Assembly (NCBI GenBank): GCA_010093705.1
Contig: MU006101.1
Location: 186,001-250,000 of the forward strand
DNA from: Patellaria atrata CBS 101060
Taxonomy: Eukaryota; Ascomycota; Dothideomycetes; Patellariales; Patellariaceae
Direction: 5' to 3'
Length of the DNA stretch: 64,000 nt
In this document: piece by piece, positions 32,472 to 44,213 of the stretch
How positions within the stretch are numbered: the first letter of the stretch is position 1
How the letters are laid out: each line of letters opens with the position of its first letter
The notes under the pieces: model-generated
The model's input: the letters and a program-made list of their open reading frames with translations, nothing else
What the model was told of the DNA's origin: nothing
Databases searched by the model: none
Position numbers and translations under genes: made by a program

Positions 32472-35101
32472 AATCAGTGAGCAGCATACCGACTTTGCGG
32501 CTTTTGATGCACTCGACAGCCTTGTTGCTTGCTGGCCTCGGGATCAAATTCGCTCTGTCTTGATAACTGGAGGCAGAGTCCTGACCTTTTGAACAGCTAG
32601 TGACTAGAACTACTGGAATTTAGAACAACAGCTCGAGCATTGTAGTGCTGACACATTGCAAACACAACACGGTTGAGGTGCATTGACATGGTATTAGATC
32701 GTGAGGAAAATAGCCACGATAACCCCATCAAACTGCGACATGCGTGATGCGTCCGATCGTTCAACAACTTCTCTAACAGACCGCATCCTTGTTTGCTGAG
32801 CTCATTTTTTCTTGTTCTAAACTTCTTGTCCACCAAACTGACTCTGGCTCTAGCTCCGGGAATCCCCACTATTGTAACAATTGTTATAGGGGATCCTCGA
32901 ACTACAGGACTGTGCGTTCTGCCTTGGAAATATTTGAATTGAACTATGCCACCTCCTGCATGACAGACGACTACAATCCCGAAGAGCCGGCACTAACAAA
33001 TCATCCAGGGAGCAATGATAATAATAAGAAACGTTGGGCATATGTCAGGCAGCATTCACCGCCAAACTGTCATCATCAATCTGCTGCTAATTCTCCTCAT
33101 CAATTCTGTTGTCTGGACCGTCTTCCTACTTCCGCTCTGCAAGGCCGCAACAAACCTGGTGAACCAGATGCTGCAATCCTCCGGCTTACTAGACGAGGAA
33201 CACCACCGCTCTATGTAAGCACTCTCTCTCTCTCGTACAAGTACGCTTGAGGCTCACGTGGAAGACGAAACGTTTCACAACCTTCCCCGGCCTTGCCTGT
33301 GCATGTGGCCTGGGGGGTTAAATATTGAAACTCCGTCGTTCTCTCCTGATATTTGCTGCAAGAACGAGGGACGGGGCGTCAACGTACCAAAAGACCGCTC
33401 ATCACTCATCAGACATGGCGCGGATTGGAGCATCGGCAGTTTCACCGCCATTATGTATCCCAAGCAACCAGTCTGTAAAGGGACAGCCTAGAGTTGATTG
33501 ACAGCTCATGAACACCTCATCTCGAAAACAAAGAGGGTAGCTATATTAGGCGATCTGTGACGGTTGTGGAGCTTAATTTGTTCCCGACAACTGGCGTCAG
33601 ATCCGTAGGGCATGAAATGGTGGTGCAGATCTACGTTCTGAGGCGTTTCGCGAAGTCCAACAACGCGTCCTTCCGAAAAAGCGAGTGGGAGCCCTGACAA
33701 CTCATTACCAACTAATCCCACCAGATCCTAGCTGCCCTTCACCGCCGCTGGCAACCTCTTCTTTTTTGGAATAATCCGTTGTTCCTGGATGTGTTGACAG
33801 AGGAAGATCCGTTACTCTCTCTCTCCTCAGGAGATAGAGGCTTTAACGGATTGGTTCCGACATCACAGGAATAACAATGGTCTGGTTCTTGATCAGGTAT
33901 CAATCATGGATCCTCGATAGTTCTAGTCGATCCCCCCCCCCCTTGTTGTTCAGATATACCAGACTACCTGAAACTGGCCATGAACAGGACAGGTACATAT
34001 TGCAACATCAAAATACGTTACGAAAAGCGGGTTTGACAAAGAGTACAAAGTACTTTTAGACAACGATGATCCTTCTTGATTCAAATTTCAGAAAAATGAT
34101 GGAGCTTTTTTTTTTTTTTTGGTAGGAACTGTTTGGAGAAAATGATTCAGTATCTTTTTTTTTCTTTTTTTTTTTCCTTCTTCGTCGCTCCACACTTTCA
34201 TTAAGAAAACCCACACACAAGAGCTACATCCAACATGTTCGCAGACTAGCCGCCGACACGTCACCCCTACCCAAACAGACTAGGCGAATGAGTGTATGCA
34301 TCCGCAAAATGGTCAAAACGAGACTAATCTATTATTGACTTGGACAAGACTTGGGTATTGTTCGGTCACCCCTCTGGTCCCTCTGCAAGAGTAGTAAGTT
34401 ATTAGTTATAATATCTACGTATGTATGCATAAAAATCCCAGATCCCAGTAGTTAACCTTAACCATGGAGTGCATGCCGGATGCATGTTGTGGCGCATTGT
34501 ATCGATGGCTCGATGCGTGTTGATGCTGTTCCACTACTCTCCGAAGATATCTCAATTTTCCGCTGGCCAGGTTGGTACTGGTCTTCGTACAGTACAGTAC
34601 GCTTAACGTTCCTCTTCGCTATTTACAGGGCCGTGGCTATGCTCCAAAGAGATTTGCGTTTTCCATTGGTTACGCCATGTTTCATCCCTTGTCGACCAGC
34701 CGTTGTGCGATTCCTAAAAAGACGCTGCTCTCTCCCAGAGGCGACCATTAAGGACCCAGAAGCTACATTCGTCATTCTTGTTGGTCGTCTACATCCATAG
34801 TGGAACTTTCTTAAGGGCACTTCAAGGACACTACCACCGCAACAGTCACAGTCACTTTACCTCTCCTCGCAGACGCTTTGATGCCATATGTTCCAAGTAC
34901 CTCCTTCTCCATTCTACTAAACGCCGCTCATAAACACGTCCAAACATCAACCAAAGCTTCCGAGCGGCCCATCCCATCGTTAAATCAATAAAAAGCCACT
35001 AACTTTTGGGGAAAGTATCTGCATATAGTCTACATTATTTCGCTTCATCCGCAACCAGAGATACGGGGATCAGCAGTACTCGGGTATCAATACAACCCGA
35101 T

Positions 35102-36859
35102 ATGAGATCGAAGCGACAGTCAATCATCAAATCGAGTACTGTGCAAAACATTACGCCTCACTCTCCATTCTGCACATAAGACATTGAATTTTTTTTTAAG
35201 CTCTTCGGAGCGGTCCGCACAGTCAAAACGGTAGCTTTGGCCCTGCACGACATAGCTTTCGAGGCAGCTCAAAGTCTTCTTTCATTATCGAGTATTCCTC
35301 ACTGCAAGTCCATCGGTACTCGAAATCCTCGTTCTACCGTTCTCCCGTGGGCTGGCCTTCTCAAGGCTAGCCCAAACGTCGCCGTCGTGGATATCGCACT
35401 GTTGTTGGAGTCGCGAGACTCCGAGTCTCCAAGAGCCAGCAAGAGCATAACCTCTGTTGGCTCAGCGTCGACTGAAGCAACTCGAGCAACGGTAGCTCCA
35501 TCAACAGCATATACAACGCCGAGTTCTCTACCGGGCGCCCCACTTGGAATAATATCATATCCAGGACCCCCGTCACAAGGACGACCATCTCCAGGGCCAG
35601 TGCAGAGACCCCCGCTACCTCAACTATCATCGCAAAGTGGACTGCCTCAGCTACCTCAACCAAGTTATGCGCCTACCAGGCAACAGTTGCACCCGGAGCC
35701 GTTCAACCATCAGCAGCTCCGACCATTGTATTCAGGACCACCACCAACGTCCGGTCCTATCAGTCTTTCACGGCCGTTGTTGACTCCGTCTCCAGCTCCT
35801 GGTCCTAGTTCTAATAAGCGGTCAGCACCATCCGAGCCACTTCCAGAGGAAGCACCCGTCAAGAAGCAATCGAACTCCAAATGGACCAAGGAAGAGGACG
35901 AAATCAATACCGAGCTTCGCGGTAATGGTATGAAGTGGGATGATATCGCGAAACGACTACCAGGACGAAGTGCGATGAGCTGCCGCCTGCGTTTCCAGAA
36001 CTACATTGAACGCAAAGCCGACTGGGACGAAGAAAAGAAGAACAAGCTTGCAAGACTATACAATCGGTGCGAACCTCCCCCTGTTTTTGGTTAACCCTTG
36101 CCGTTTTTGGATCCCTTCACTATATACCCTTGATTGTACCCTGTATCGCTCTAGTTTTAACTCAAACCACCTGTACCACCCTCCCTTGCACCGTTTCTTT
36201 TGAGCATAGCTAACCACCTGTATAGATTCAAACAGGGCATGTGGGAGCAAGTAGCGAAGGAATTACAGATGCCCTGGCGGACCGTCGAGTCCATGCATTG
36301 GCAACTTGGCGAGCAAGAGATAGCTTCACGTGCTAATGCGCCAGTTTTTCAATTCCGTGGTGGTGGTACTACACCTGGTGCCAGCACAGGCCCTTTACCA
36401 GCGATCAGTCATTCAAGCCGCCGTCCGTCAGTAACTTCACCGCCTCTTCTTCCAACCACGAGTCAGGGTCCACTAAGCAGGGAATTTCAGCACCAACAAC
36501 CTGCAAGACGGAACAGACGTACTGCTGAAGGAAGACGCAGGAGGGTTAGCCCACAGTCAGTCAACCAATCCGCGTTGCCTGCCCCGAGTGACGGTGAACG
36601 AAGACCAGACCTCAGCCCTGGATCAACTGAAAATGTACCCTATCCACAAGGCTTTTTAGCAACTTCAAAAGATGACCGTGAGCGAAGAGAGGGCACGATG
36701 GAGACTAGGAGTGACGGTGGTACCTCATCAGTTGGAAGTAGGAGTTACGTAGATTTCAAGAGAGAAGGTGGAGAGCTAATGGTGAGGAGTCCGGTGCTAT
36801 CTGAGGGGAGGAGTTCAGGGGAAATCAAAAGGGAGGAGAGAAGTGATGGAGGCAATTAG
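35102..36859 (+). CDS. Myb/SANT-type DNA-binding protein
   Basis: This is a putative transcription regulator with a Myb-like repeat pair. The main exon (35235-36066) holds a Pro/Ser-rich N-terminal half. The first repeat reads NSKWTKEEDEINTELRGNGM, KWDDIAKRLPGRSAMSCRLR and FQNYIERKADWDEEKKNKLA. The next exon starts at 36226 and completes the second repeat (LYNR-FKQGMWEQVAKELQMPWRTVESMHWQ). The 159-nt intron has donor GTGCGA and acceptor TATAG; phase 2 fits. The remainder (to the stop at 36859) is Ser/Arg/Gly-rich and disordered. The main exon has no in-frame ATG before the repeat. A start at 35102 (MRSKRQSIIKS), joined through a roughly 99-nt intron (35136-35234), keeps frame, but this donor (GTACTG) is weak, so the N-terminus is uncertain. 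Confidence 0.8.
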
Positions 36860-38477
36860 ATCAAAGCAGTCTACGGCGAACGGCAATACTGACCCGTTTC
36901 GGACCTCGATGAAAGTCGAAGCCCCATCTGCCATTAGCTTTGGCACAATTGATCACTTCAATCCCCGTCAACCGACTGGGCTGCAATCTTCACTCACTCA
37001 AAGTTAAGAACTCAGATATCTACGGCAACGTAAAATAGGAAGAAGGGGAATATCAGGCGGGCACTGCATCACTTCCATCTCAATCAACATAATCTCAAGC
37101 ATATAACGACATCGGCGGTCATCTCTGTCTCCCGTTCTTCTTTTCTTCTTTACTATCATTACTACTTTAATCCCTTCATTACAATAACGAAGATCTGCAC
37201 GTCATTTTAGTCTTTTCAGTTTGCATTTAGCGTCGGGTGGATACCTTGTAGCGTCTTCAATCATGTAGCAAGCGAGCAAGTGAAATTTTCATTCCTATCA
37301 TTGATTCATTTGGGGTCTGTTGGCCTTCCATCCAGTTTCATTGGATTCGTGTCTCTTCGTATCTGCGATTATATTGTTGGCTGTTTGATACTTTCGATAT
37401 ACTTATGCATTTGCGTCTGCCTTGGTTTTTTTTGCATCGTCCTTTGGTGGTGGCGGGTTGGGATAGGTTGGCATCGATGGGTTTGGTTTTACTCGGGCTG
37501 CTGTTATCTGTGCTGCTCTTCTCAATTCTGAACTGGCGTATTGGGACTTGCAGTACGCTCTTGAATCGTTGGTTGGACGAGCATGGTATACGCCATACAT
37601 CACCCTTCCCCTGTTACGCTTGGTATTTTCGAACTCTCTGTACGTCTTGTTCACCGACAACTAGCAGGCTATCAACCCCCAAACAATCAAGCAATCTCTA
37701 CCGTCTGCATGGTTAAATTCGAACGACTTTCCTGAACAGTAGAGCCGTCGACTCTTTTCGAGTGTCAAACGTACAGCAAGGCGAGGAATGCGGGATCACA
37801 GGGGAAGAGTGGACCGTCCGGCCTACGCCATACATGCATATGCATACATTACAGATCAGCATTGCAGACGGGGGGATGCGTAGCAAGATTCTGCAAGCAG
37901 GGGAAAAAGGGGAGGCATACATATCATTTATTCACCCATCACTTACTATAGATGTTCTTTTTTTTTTTCCTCAGCCCGCAAGGCTATGCTATGCTATCTA
38001 CGTCACTCTAAAATTCGGGAGGTGCTTGCCCATATAGTACTTTTTTTTTTCCATACTATCTGTACTGTACAATACCAAATATGAAATAGCGTTTTGTCCT
38101 GACCGCTTCCCCTTGTAGGGAGCAGTTGGGCATGTATCGAGCTTCCCCCATCTGACTACCGTTTTTTTTTTTTTTTTAGGAAAAGTGAAACCGGGTTTCG
38201 GGATGCTTGGGAGAGAAGAGTTTAGAACTAATTCTAGTTCTAGCGAACAGAACTTCCTCGTGCGTACCTACCTACGTTTGAGCTTAGAAACCACTTTCCT
38301 TCCCACCTCATCTTTTTTTCTCGTTCGGCCTTCCCGGAGCCCTTTGAGTCACAACCCCGATTTTCCCCTAAATTACGAGGCGGGCGCTAAATCGGGCGTT
38401 TAATCGATCAGGTTTAGGGTTGCCAGCCTTGCGAATCTTGCATATAGAGATGTGTTGTTGTCATGAGGCCCCCCCCC
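36860..38477. other. Intergenic, T-rich, no supported gene
   Basis: This is the 3' flank of the Myb gene and further sequence up to the assembly gap. Several homopolymer T tracts occur (about 37962, 38041, 38162-38179). The frames at 37280-37716 are T-rich and lack domains. GTACTGTAC-type words occur near 38064. Confidence 0.5.
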
Positions 38478-38577
38478 NNNNNNNNNNNNNNNNNNNNNNN
38501 NNNNNNNNNNNNNNNNNNNNNNNNNNNNNNNNNNNNNNNNNNNNNNNNNNNNNNNNNNNNNNNNNNNNNNNNNNNNN
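38478..38577. other. Assembly gap (100 N)
   Basis: A run of exactly 100 N. It is preceded by a C homopolymer and followed by A plus a T homopolymer. The round length suggests an unknown-size gap placeholder. Confidence 0.98.
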
Positions 38578-38634
38578 ATTTTTTTTTTCTTAATTCTTGC
38601 TCATGGCTAGGTATTTTTGGGATTGGGGCGAGTG

Positions 38635-39163
38635 TCATATCAGGCTTTTTTCCTTGACCTTTCTATCACCGCTGGTTTTGCGGTTGCTGGGAGCGTGACA
38701 CGTTCGTCGAATTGGAAATCGGTCTTCACCGCTTCGATTTTTTGGGGTTCGGTCCGAAGCGTGCCCAAGCCGGTTTTTTGTTTGTAGTTGTTTGTTGTCT
38801 TGGGGTTTCTGGATGTGGAAGGTTGGTGGACTGTTGTTTGGGATCTGTGTAGAAGGGTTTGTGCTTTCTGCATTCCCTGGTGTTGGGTTTGAGGTCTTTG
38901 TTTGGGCTGCAAAGGGGGCTGGTAGGGGGGGTGGGGAGGGTTTGAGAGTCAGTGGATGGAGCTTAAAGGGGCTTTGGGTTAGTAGATGTGGTTTAGGGAA
39001 TCTAGACGTGGGCACCCCGGGTTTGGGTTGTGGTTGATGGTAGTGTTGGGGAGGTTTTAATGGTGCTTTGGTGCTTGGTGGTTGTTCTGTTGGTAGAGGA
39101 CTTGGACCGTGATGTCTCCGTTTTCTCTCTTTCCTCTCTATACTCTGAATATCATGGATTCAC
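38635..39163 (-). other. Long open Pro/Lys-rich frame, doubtful gene
   Basis: The minus strand is open for about 175 codons. It begins after a possible acceptor (TTCAG) with SIERKERKRRHHGPSPLPTE and ends DRKVKEKSLI-stop. It is Pro/Thr/Lys-rich with no domain. A second minus-strand frame over 38640-38912 is also open and ends AVKTDFQFDERVTLPATAKP. The strand is C-rich, which by itself lengthens open frames. It could be the last exon of a lineage-specific gene near the gap, or chance. Confidence 0.25.
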
Positions 39164-42100
39164 CCTTTCTACCTCAAATGGAATTAAGAGCCAAGTTATA
39201 AGAACTTAGCAACGTCGTGGAAGTGTCCCGATCTAGACGGGGAGTATCTTCATCATAACCTTCGATGATGAGTGAACCGTTTAGAAAGATAAGCCACCTA
39301 CCTACTTCCTCTCTATATCTACTTCATGAGCGGGTCTTGCTCAATGATGGCCAGCGTCCGAAATATCCTATCCCTTTTTTCACTCTCCGCGAACGACACC
39401 GTCTGACCTGAGACGACACCATCGAGTCTCCCCCTTACCCACGGGGATTGAGCACGCCACGAAGGGTAACATGCTACCAAGCATCCAGAGTTCGTTCAAA
39501 TCATTCCGAAGACAAGATTAAGGGCAAGACAGGATGTCTTGGCTGCAGTGTCCCCCTAAGTTCTACCAGCAAGTTCGACCTCCCTAATTCATTAACTATA
39601 CAAAGAGATAACACTGGCCTAAAATCTAGATTCGAACTCATCCCACACATAGGCGTATACAACGACAATCCCCCCTTATCAAACCTCCAACCTCTAACTA
39701 AACAGGACAAATCTCTCCCATACTCTACAGACCACATATATACATCTACAAGCAGCCGGGAACGGCCATACCAGACGACACTCATAACCGTGTTCAGCGT
39801 ACCTCTCACCAGTCCAACTCCGCAACTGAGGAGAATCTTTCGTTGTCGGAGAACGCAATATCTGTCCTGAACTGCTAGTCCGTCATCCTGCTTTTCGTTT
39901 CAGACGCTGGTGGTCTAATGTCCGTGCTTAGGGGCAACTTTTTTTTTATCATTTCAATACCCGGCATCCAAAGATCGAGGACTATGGATTGAAAGCAGAA
40001 ACGGGTGGGCCAAGGTGTTTTCGTGTCGGCCATGAAGATGGTGCTCCACCTATTCTACCACCGCTTTTCGGCGGACCTTTACTTAGAACTTGTGCGTGGA
40101 AGAAAAGCTAGGATCATGGGTTTGGATGTGAGCTTTAGACTTATGAGAGATTGTATACTGGTTGTAGCGAAGGTCGTGAGGCTTTACAGTGTTTACTTAT
40201 CTTTTTCTGGGGCGCATGACCGAAGTGTCATTGTGTGACGGGTATCTCGCGGGATGTTGGACACCTCGATCAAGGTTTGCATAAAGATGTGTGGGATGCG
40301 TGGTTTGTCAAAGGTTTGGAGGAAGTATCTTCGGTGATAGAGACGTATATATTACACACATTGTCGGTCTATACCTTTCGCTTACTTCTCATCTTTAATG
40401 AGAGGTCTTCGTTTTTTCTCCCTTCGGCGGCTATTATATTGTCTATGTCACGGTATCAACAGATGTCCTTCCCGCTCAATACTGAACAAACGTTCAGGTC
40501 AATGGAGTGAGATACGGTCCGCTATTGTGCACTAAGGGACACACTACATGCGTAGGAATATAGTAAAGGTATCGCTCCGTCATAAATCCTCCGAGGACCA
40601 GTTGTATGATTGTACATATCCTGTTTCCGCGAGCTATGAGACAGGAGCAAGAACACTCGAGAACACTGCATCATGCTCTCGAGAGCCTGGGTCTGAGTTG
40701 GATTTGCAGTTGTGCTTTATGGTCCTATATGGATGATGGGTGAGGTATGATACGTGCAGGGGAATTTGGCTAGGAGATAGTTAAGCATCACGCTGCTAGG
40801 TATGAGGTGAATATTAGAAGGACTGGAACGATGTTATATGGGAAGCTTTTAAGGATGCGGTGCAATAACAAAATTATATCAATTGATCTCAAGCTGGAGT
40901 CCTATAATCAAATGGTTCGTGATCTGTATTATAAATCTCCACCCCGTTTTTCCGTCTAGTTCTCACAAACCCCTGTGTGGATGGATCCATAACTTTGGTC
41001 TTGGGCGTCGAAGGTCGTCTGAACCAGGCCCAATACGTCTTGCGACTGGAGTCAATCGCAGCATAATCACCTAAGCTTCAAGCATTTGCAGAACATATTT
41101 AGAACCTTTGCGCAAAGAGTTTGCGCTCTCAACCTACAGACTGAGTCCGATACGCACAACGACAAAAGGTTTGATTGTAAGTAGTACGGTACGGATGTTC
41201 TGTACCATTATCCACTTTGGGACCGGGTAAGGGGCTACCTAAAATGTATGGAAGGTGAGAAATGAAATACGAGAACTGAAGCATAGGTAGAGACAATGTT
41301 TTGAATCTGAGTTTTATTTGAGAGATAGTAAAGCGGTGTTTGACCTAAGTAATAGAGGTAATCGGGAAATGAAGAGGGTATGTGATCAGTGCGAATCAAT
41401 GAACAATAGAACGTTTAATTGGTGATAGAAGTGCATATTGAGATCTATTGTGTATTGTAGATTGGGACTCTTTATCGCTTTTTAAGGGGTTTCGATTCTA
41501 CTGTATAGGAAAGCTAGAAACATACTGCATAGGTACTGTACAAAGAGGGCCAACAATACTGACGACATGCACGTGAACAACAGATGACGTGCAAGAATGA
41601 AAACTAACAGATTAGTAGTACTAGACTAGTAAGAGTATAGAGACGGAGTATACCGACCATACAGCAAGGAATTGAGTTCTGGTGACGGTCCCGGAGAGGT
41701 TGTAGATAGTAGTCATAGTACGGCGAAAACGTTCATGTGTTCATTTACATCCGATGACCCTTGGTTTGGTCATGCGGTTTCCGTGAGGAATGGCTCTAAC
41801 TCTCCATGCTGGTACTCTTGAAGACAGGAACGCAATACGAGAAGTCTCGCAGCTATGATTTTGGCTCGGACTAGAAATTCTCACGAGCTAGTTCCGCAAG
41901 TTTAGGGTAAATAGAGTAGCATGGAGTAAATAAGACGCAGAATGTATAAGAAGACATAAAGTAAGATAAAAGTAGATTTCCATATCTTGTAGACTTTTGA
42001 GGTGATGAAAGTTGGGTAGATATCCAACTACGGAAAAACCTCGGGTTGAAGCTTCGGTCAATATTGCCTGGCCTAAATATTTTATTTTTACTGAAAGTTT

Positions 42101-42267
42101 TGTTTAACATTATTGGAAACTACAACTTACAGATCACAACATCTATTCGCAAGCATCTGTCAACGAAATTTACCAGATAACTTAAAACGTACAACTCATG
42201 AACGATCGCTGATTCTCCTCACTACTTAGTGCTCTATTGGATTAACAGCATAATCTTCAATTGCGTC
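39164..42267. other. Gene-poor stretch
   Basis: No supported gene over 3.1 kb. The longest frame (39448-39870 +) has no domain and a mirrored open frame on the other strand. Several GTAC-type palindromic words (about 41190-41210, 41530) occur. The last few hundred bases should include the promoter of the WD40 gene. Confidence 0.5.
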
Positions 42268-43746
42268 ATGGGATATATCGGGGAAATCGCCGGCCACTAT
42301 TATGGTACGTTAGAAAAAAAGAAGCGTTCCAGCTACTCTTGTCTGCATACTGACATATTCCCTGAAGACGAGGAGCAAGACAGATATTTTAAGATTCAGT
42401 CATCAGGCCTGGCAACACCAAACCAATCGAAATATGTGTTAGATGAAGTCCTAAAAGTGAAGCGAGCACGCGAGAAACGGAAGCTCCAGGACGAATTTGT
42501 AGCTCAACAACAGATATCTACGGTAAAACGCGCACAGCATCTTCGACCAACAACCGCTACGACTGCTGCTCTGGCACATGAGCAGGACTGTTACTCTAAA
42601 CCATCGCCCCGGAAACTAGCTTACGTCTCTTCATTTTCTGCAAGCTTGAAGACTTTTCCACGTTACGTCACGAAAAATTCTCTCGTTCGCCTTGAAGGTT
42701 TTGCGCACGATGAGTTGACGGATGCCGTTTTCCTTGCTCTGTCGACTACGATTCCGCGGAACCATTATTGGGTTGCCTGCGACACGGCGCATCAATTTGC
42801 TGTCAATAGTCCAAGATGGACTTCCCACCTCGTGCGCACAGAACTGCAGTACTTTGTTAAGCGAAAAGACCAAGTGGACTTTTCTCCGAGTACCGGTACC
42901 TTGATTCTAAGTGGTGGAGGCGGTGCCGGTTCTGAAATATATCTCACTCATTTGAGCGAATCAGATCGGATGAGACCAAATTTCGATCTATGGCAAGCTT
43001 CTATTGCGACCTTGTTGAGACCGGATGTCAGCAGTATCCGGTCATTGGCTGTAAATCCTTTCAGGACTACAAATAGCTCGTACGCATCAACGGAAAAAAT
43101 TATTGCAGGGGCAAGTGATTGTCTCCTATCTATAACATCCACGGGCTATGGAACCTGGGACACGTCTAGGTCTATTAGAACACATAGCGATGTGATGGCG
43201 GTCTCGTGGCTCGCAGAGGAGATAGCAATGGCTGGATGTCGCGATGGTACAATTTTCTTGTGGGACTCTCGATCACAAGGCCATCATCCTCGAATTCACC
43301 ATCGTAGCGTAATTTCCAGCTTGAAAAGAGGGGACAATGAGTCTCGGATTGTTGTGTGTGGCCTCGAAAATTCCTTAGATATGTACGATCTACGCATGAT
43401 GAAACACCTACAACCAAATCAGAGTTCGAGGAAAAAGTCCAAGAAAGGAATATATCCTCTCCCAAAGGAGCCAGCAACTGAGCCGTATCTCAGTTTTGAC
43501 TATGACAACAACACGGCCAGAAGTCTGGGAATGGATGTTTGTGGCGAACTAGGCCTCGTTGCTGCAGCCGATCAGAATGGCTTCATTCAGATCTACTCAC
43601 TACAATCAGGGGAAGCCGTGAGATCAGTTGCGGTTGGAACGAAAGACGACAGGCATTGCTCCAGTCTTAGATGGGTTAGGGACAAACAAAGCGGTTGGAA
43701 AATAATGTGTAACGACGATAGTTCCGTCTATAATCTTGAGTGGTAA
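42268..43746 (+). CDS. WD40-repeat protein, DCAF4-like
   Basis: Exons 42268-42304 and 42368-43746 give 471 aa. The intron (42305-42367, donor GTACGT, branch-like TACTGAC, acceptor GAAG) is 63 nt, a multiple of three and without stop, so the unspliced frame also reads through. Splicing restores the family start motif GHYYD-EEQDRYFKIQ, like the PG-F/Y-Y-D...RYF motif of DCAF4-type proteins, which supports the intron. After a basic coiled segment (VLKVKRAREKRKLQDEF), WD-type blades follow: SIRSLAVNPF, LLSITSTGYGTWDTS, DVMAVSWLAEEIAMAGCRDG-TIFLWDSRS, RIVVCGLENSLDMYDLR and GLVAAADQNGFIQIYSLQSG. DCAF proteins serve as substrate receptors of CUL4-DDB1 ligases; the role here is inferred. An upstream exon cannot be excluded. 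Confidence 0.82.
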   Translation: MGYIGEIAGHYYGTLEKKKRSSYSCLHTDIFPEDEEQDRYFKIQSSGLATPNQSKYVLDEVLKVKRAREKRKLQDEFVAQQQISTVKRAQHLRPTTATTAALAHEQDCYSKPSPRKLAYVSSFSASLKTFPRYVTKNSLVRLEGFAHDELTDAVFLALSTTIPRNHYWVACDTAHQFAVNSPRWTSHLVRTELQYFVKRKDQVDFSPSTGTLILSGGGGAGSEIYLTHLSESDRMRPNFDLWQASIATLLRPDVSSIRSLAVNPFRTTNSSYASTEKIIAGASDCLLSITSTGYGTWDTSRSIRTHSDVMAVSWLAEEIAMAGCRDGTIFLWDSRSQGHHPRIHHRSVISSLKRGDNESRIVVCGLENSLDMYDLRMMKHLQPNQSSRKKSKKGIYPLPKEPATEPYLSFDYDNNTARSLGMDVCGELGLVAAADQNGFIQIYSLQSGEAVRSVAVGTKDDRHCSSLRWVRDKQSGWKIMCNDDSSVYNLEW

Positions 43747-44213
43747 GTCCAGAGAGATGTCAGCTCTAGATGTAGTGGAGCTTGATTTCCTCCCAACCTG
43801 GGCTTAGTTCCAGTCAAGGTAAGGACGTGAATTTTCTTTTGTATGTAGCAGCCGTTGGTAAGGAACAGAACTTCATAGGTCGCCCTGGTTAGCTCCAGCT
43901 ACGGCGCATCCGAAGGATGATCTTGAACACATTGCAGAGGATGGTCTGGTGGGTAAGACAGATCTTCCTACAATAATGAGTGTTCTGAAAATGAGTTGGA
44001 GAAGGAAAAGAAATTCTCTGCATGGGAGACGAAGTTGAGATGGAAATTCGGCCTTGCTTCGCTTAAATAGATGAGCCAATCATGGCCGGGCTTTTGTAAC
44101 GCTTAGCTTTGATACTTGAGAACGTCAATGCCATCAGACTTTATTGCCTCCGTACCTCCCAGCCGTTCTCCCCCTCTCTCCATTATCTTGTGTGTCGTTT
44201 CCCTTCCTCAGAG
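43747..44213. other. Intergenic: WD40 3' flank and complex I subunit promoter
   Basis: No gene seen. The last 60 bases are C/T-rich (CCGTTCTCCCCCTCTCTCC), a common fungal promoter/leader feature for a nuclear mitochondrial gene. Confidence 0.5.

Larger units (their letters stand above)
30323..35101. other. Large gene-free stretch with microsatellites
   Basis: About 4.8 kb without a supported gene. The longer frames (30894-31541 +, 31721-32263 +, 32789-33250 +) are driven by simple repeats or lack domains. Separate repeat entries list the clearest tracts. GTACAGTACAGTAC occurs at 34587-34600. Homopolymer T tracts lie near 34108-34180. A non-coding transcript cannot be ruled out, but nothing in the sequence supports one. 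Confidence 0.5.

Noticed and set aside
39448-39870. 140-codon plus-strand frame
   Set aside because: An equally open antisense frame exists and there is no recognisable domain or leader.
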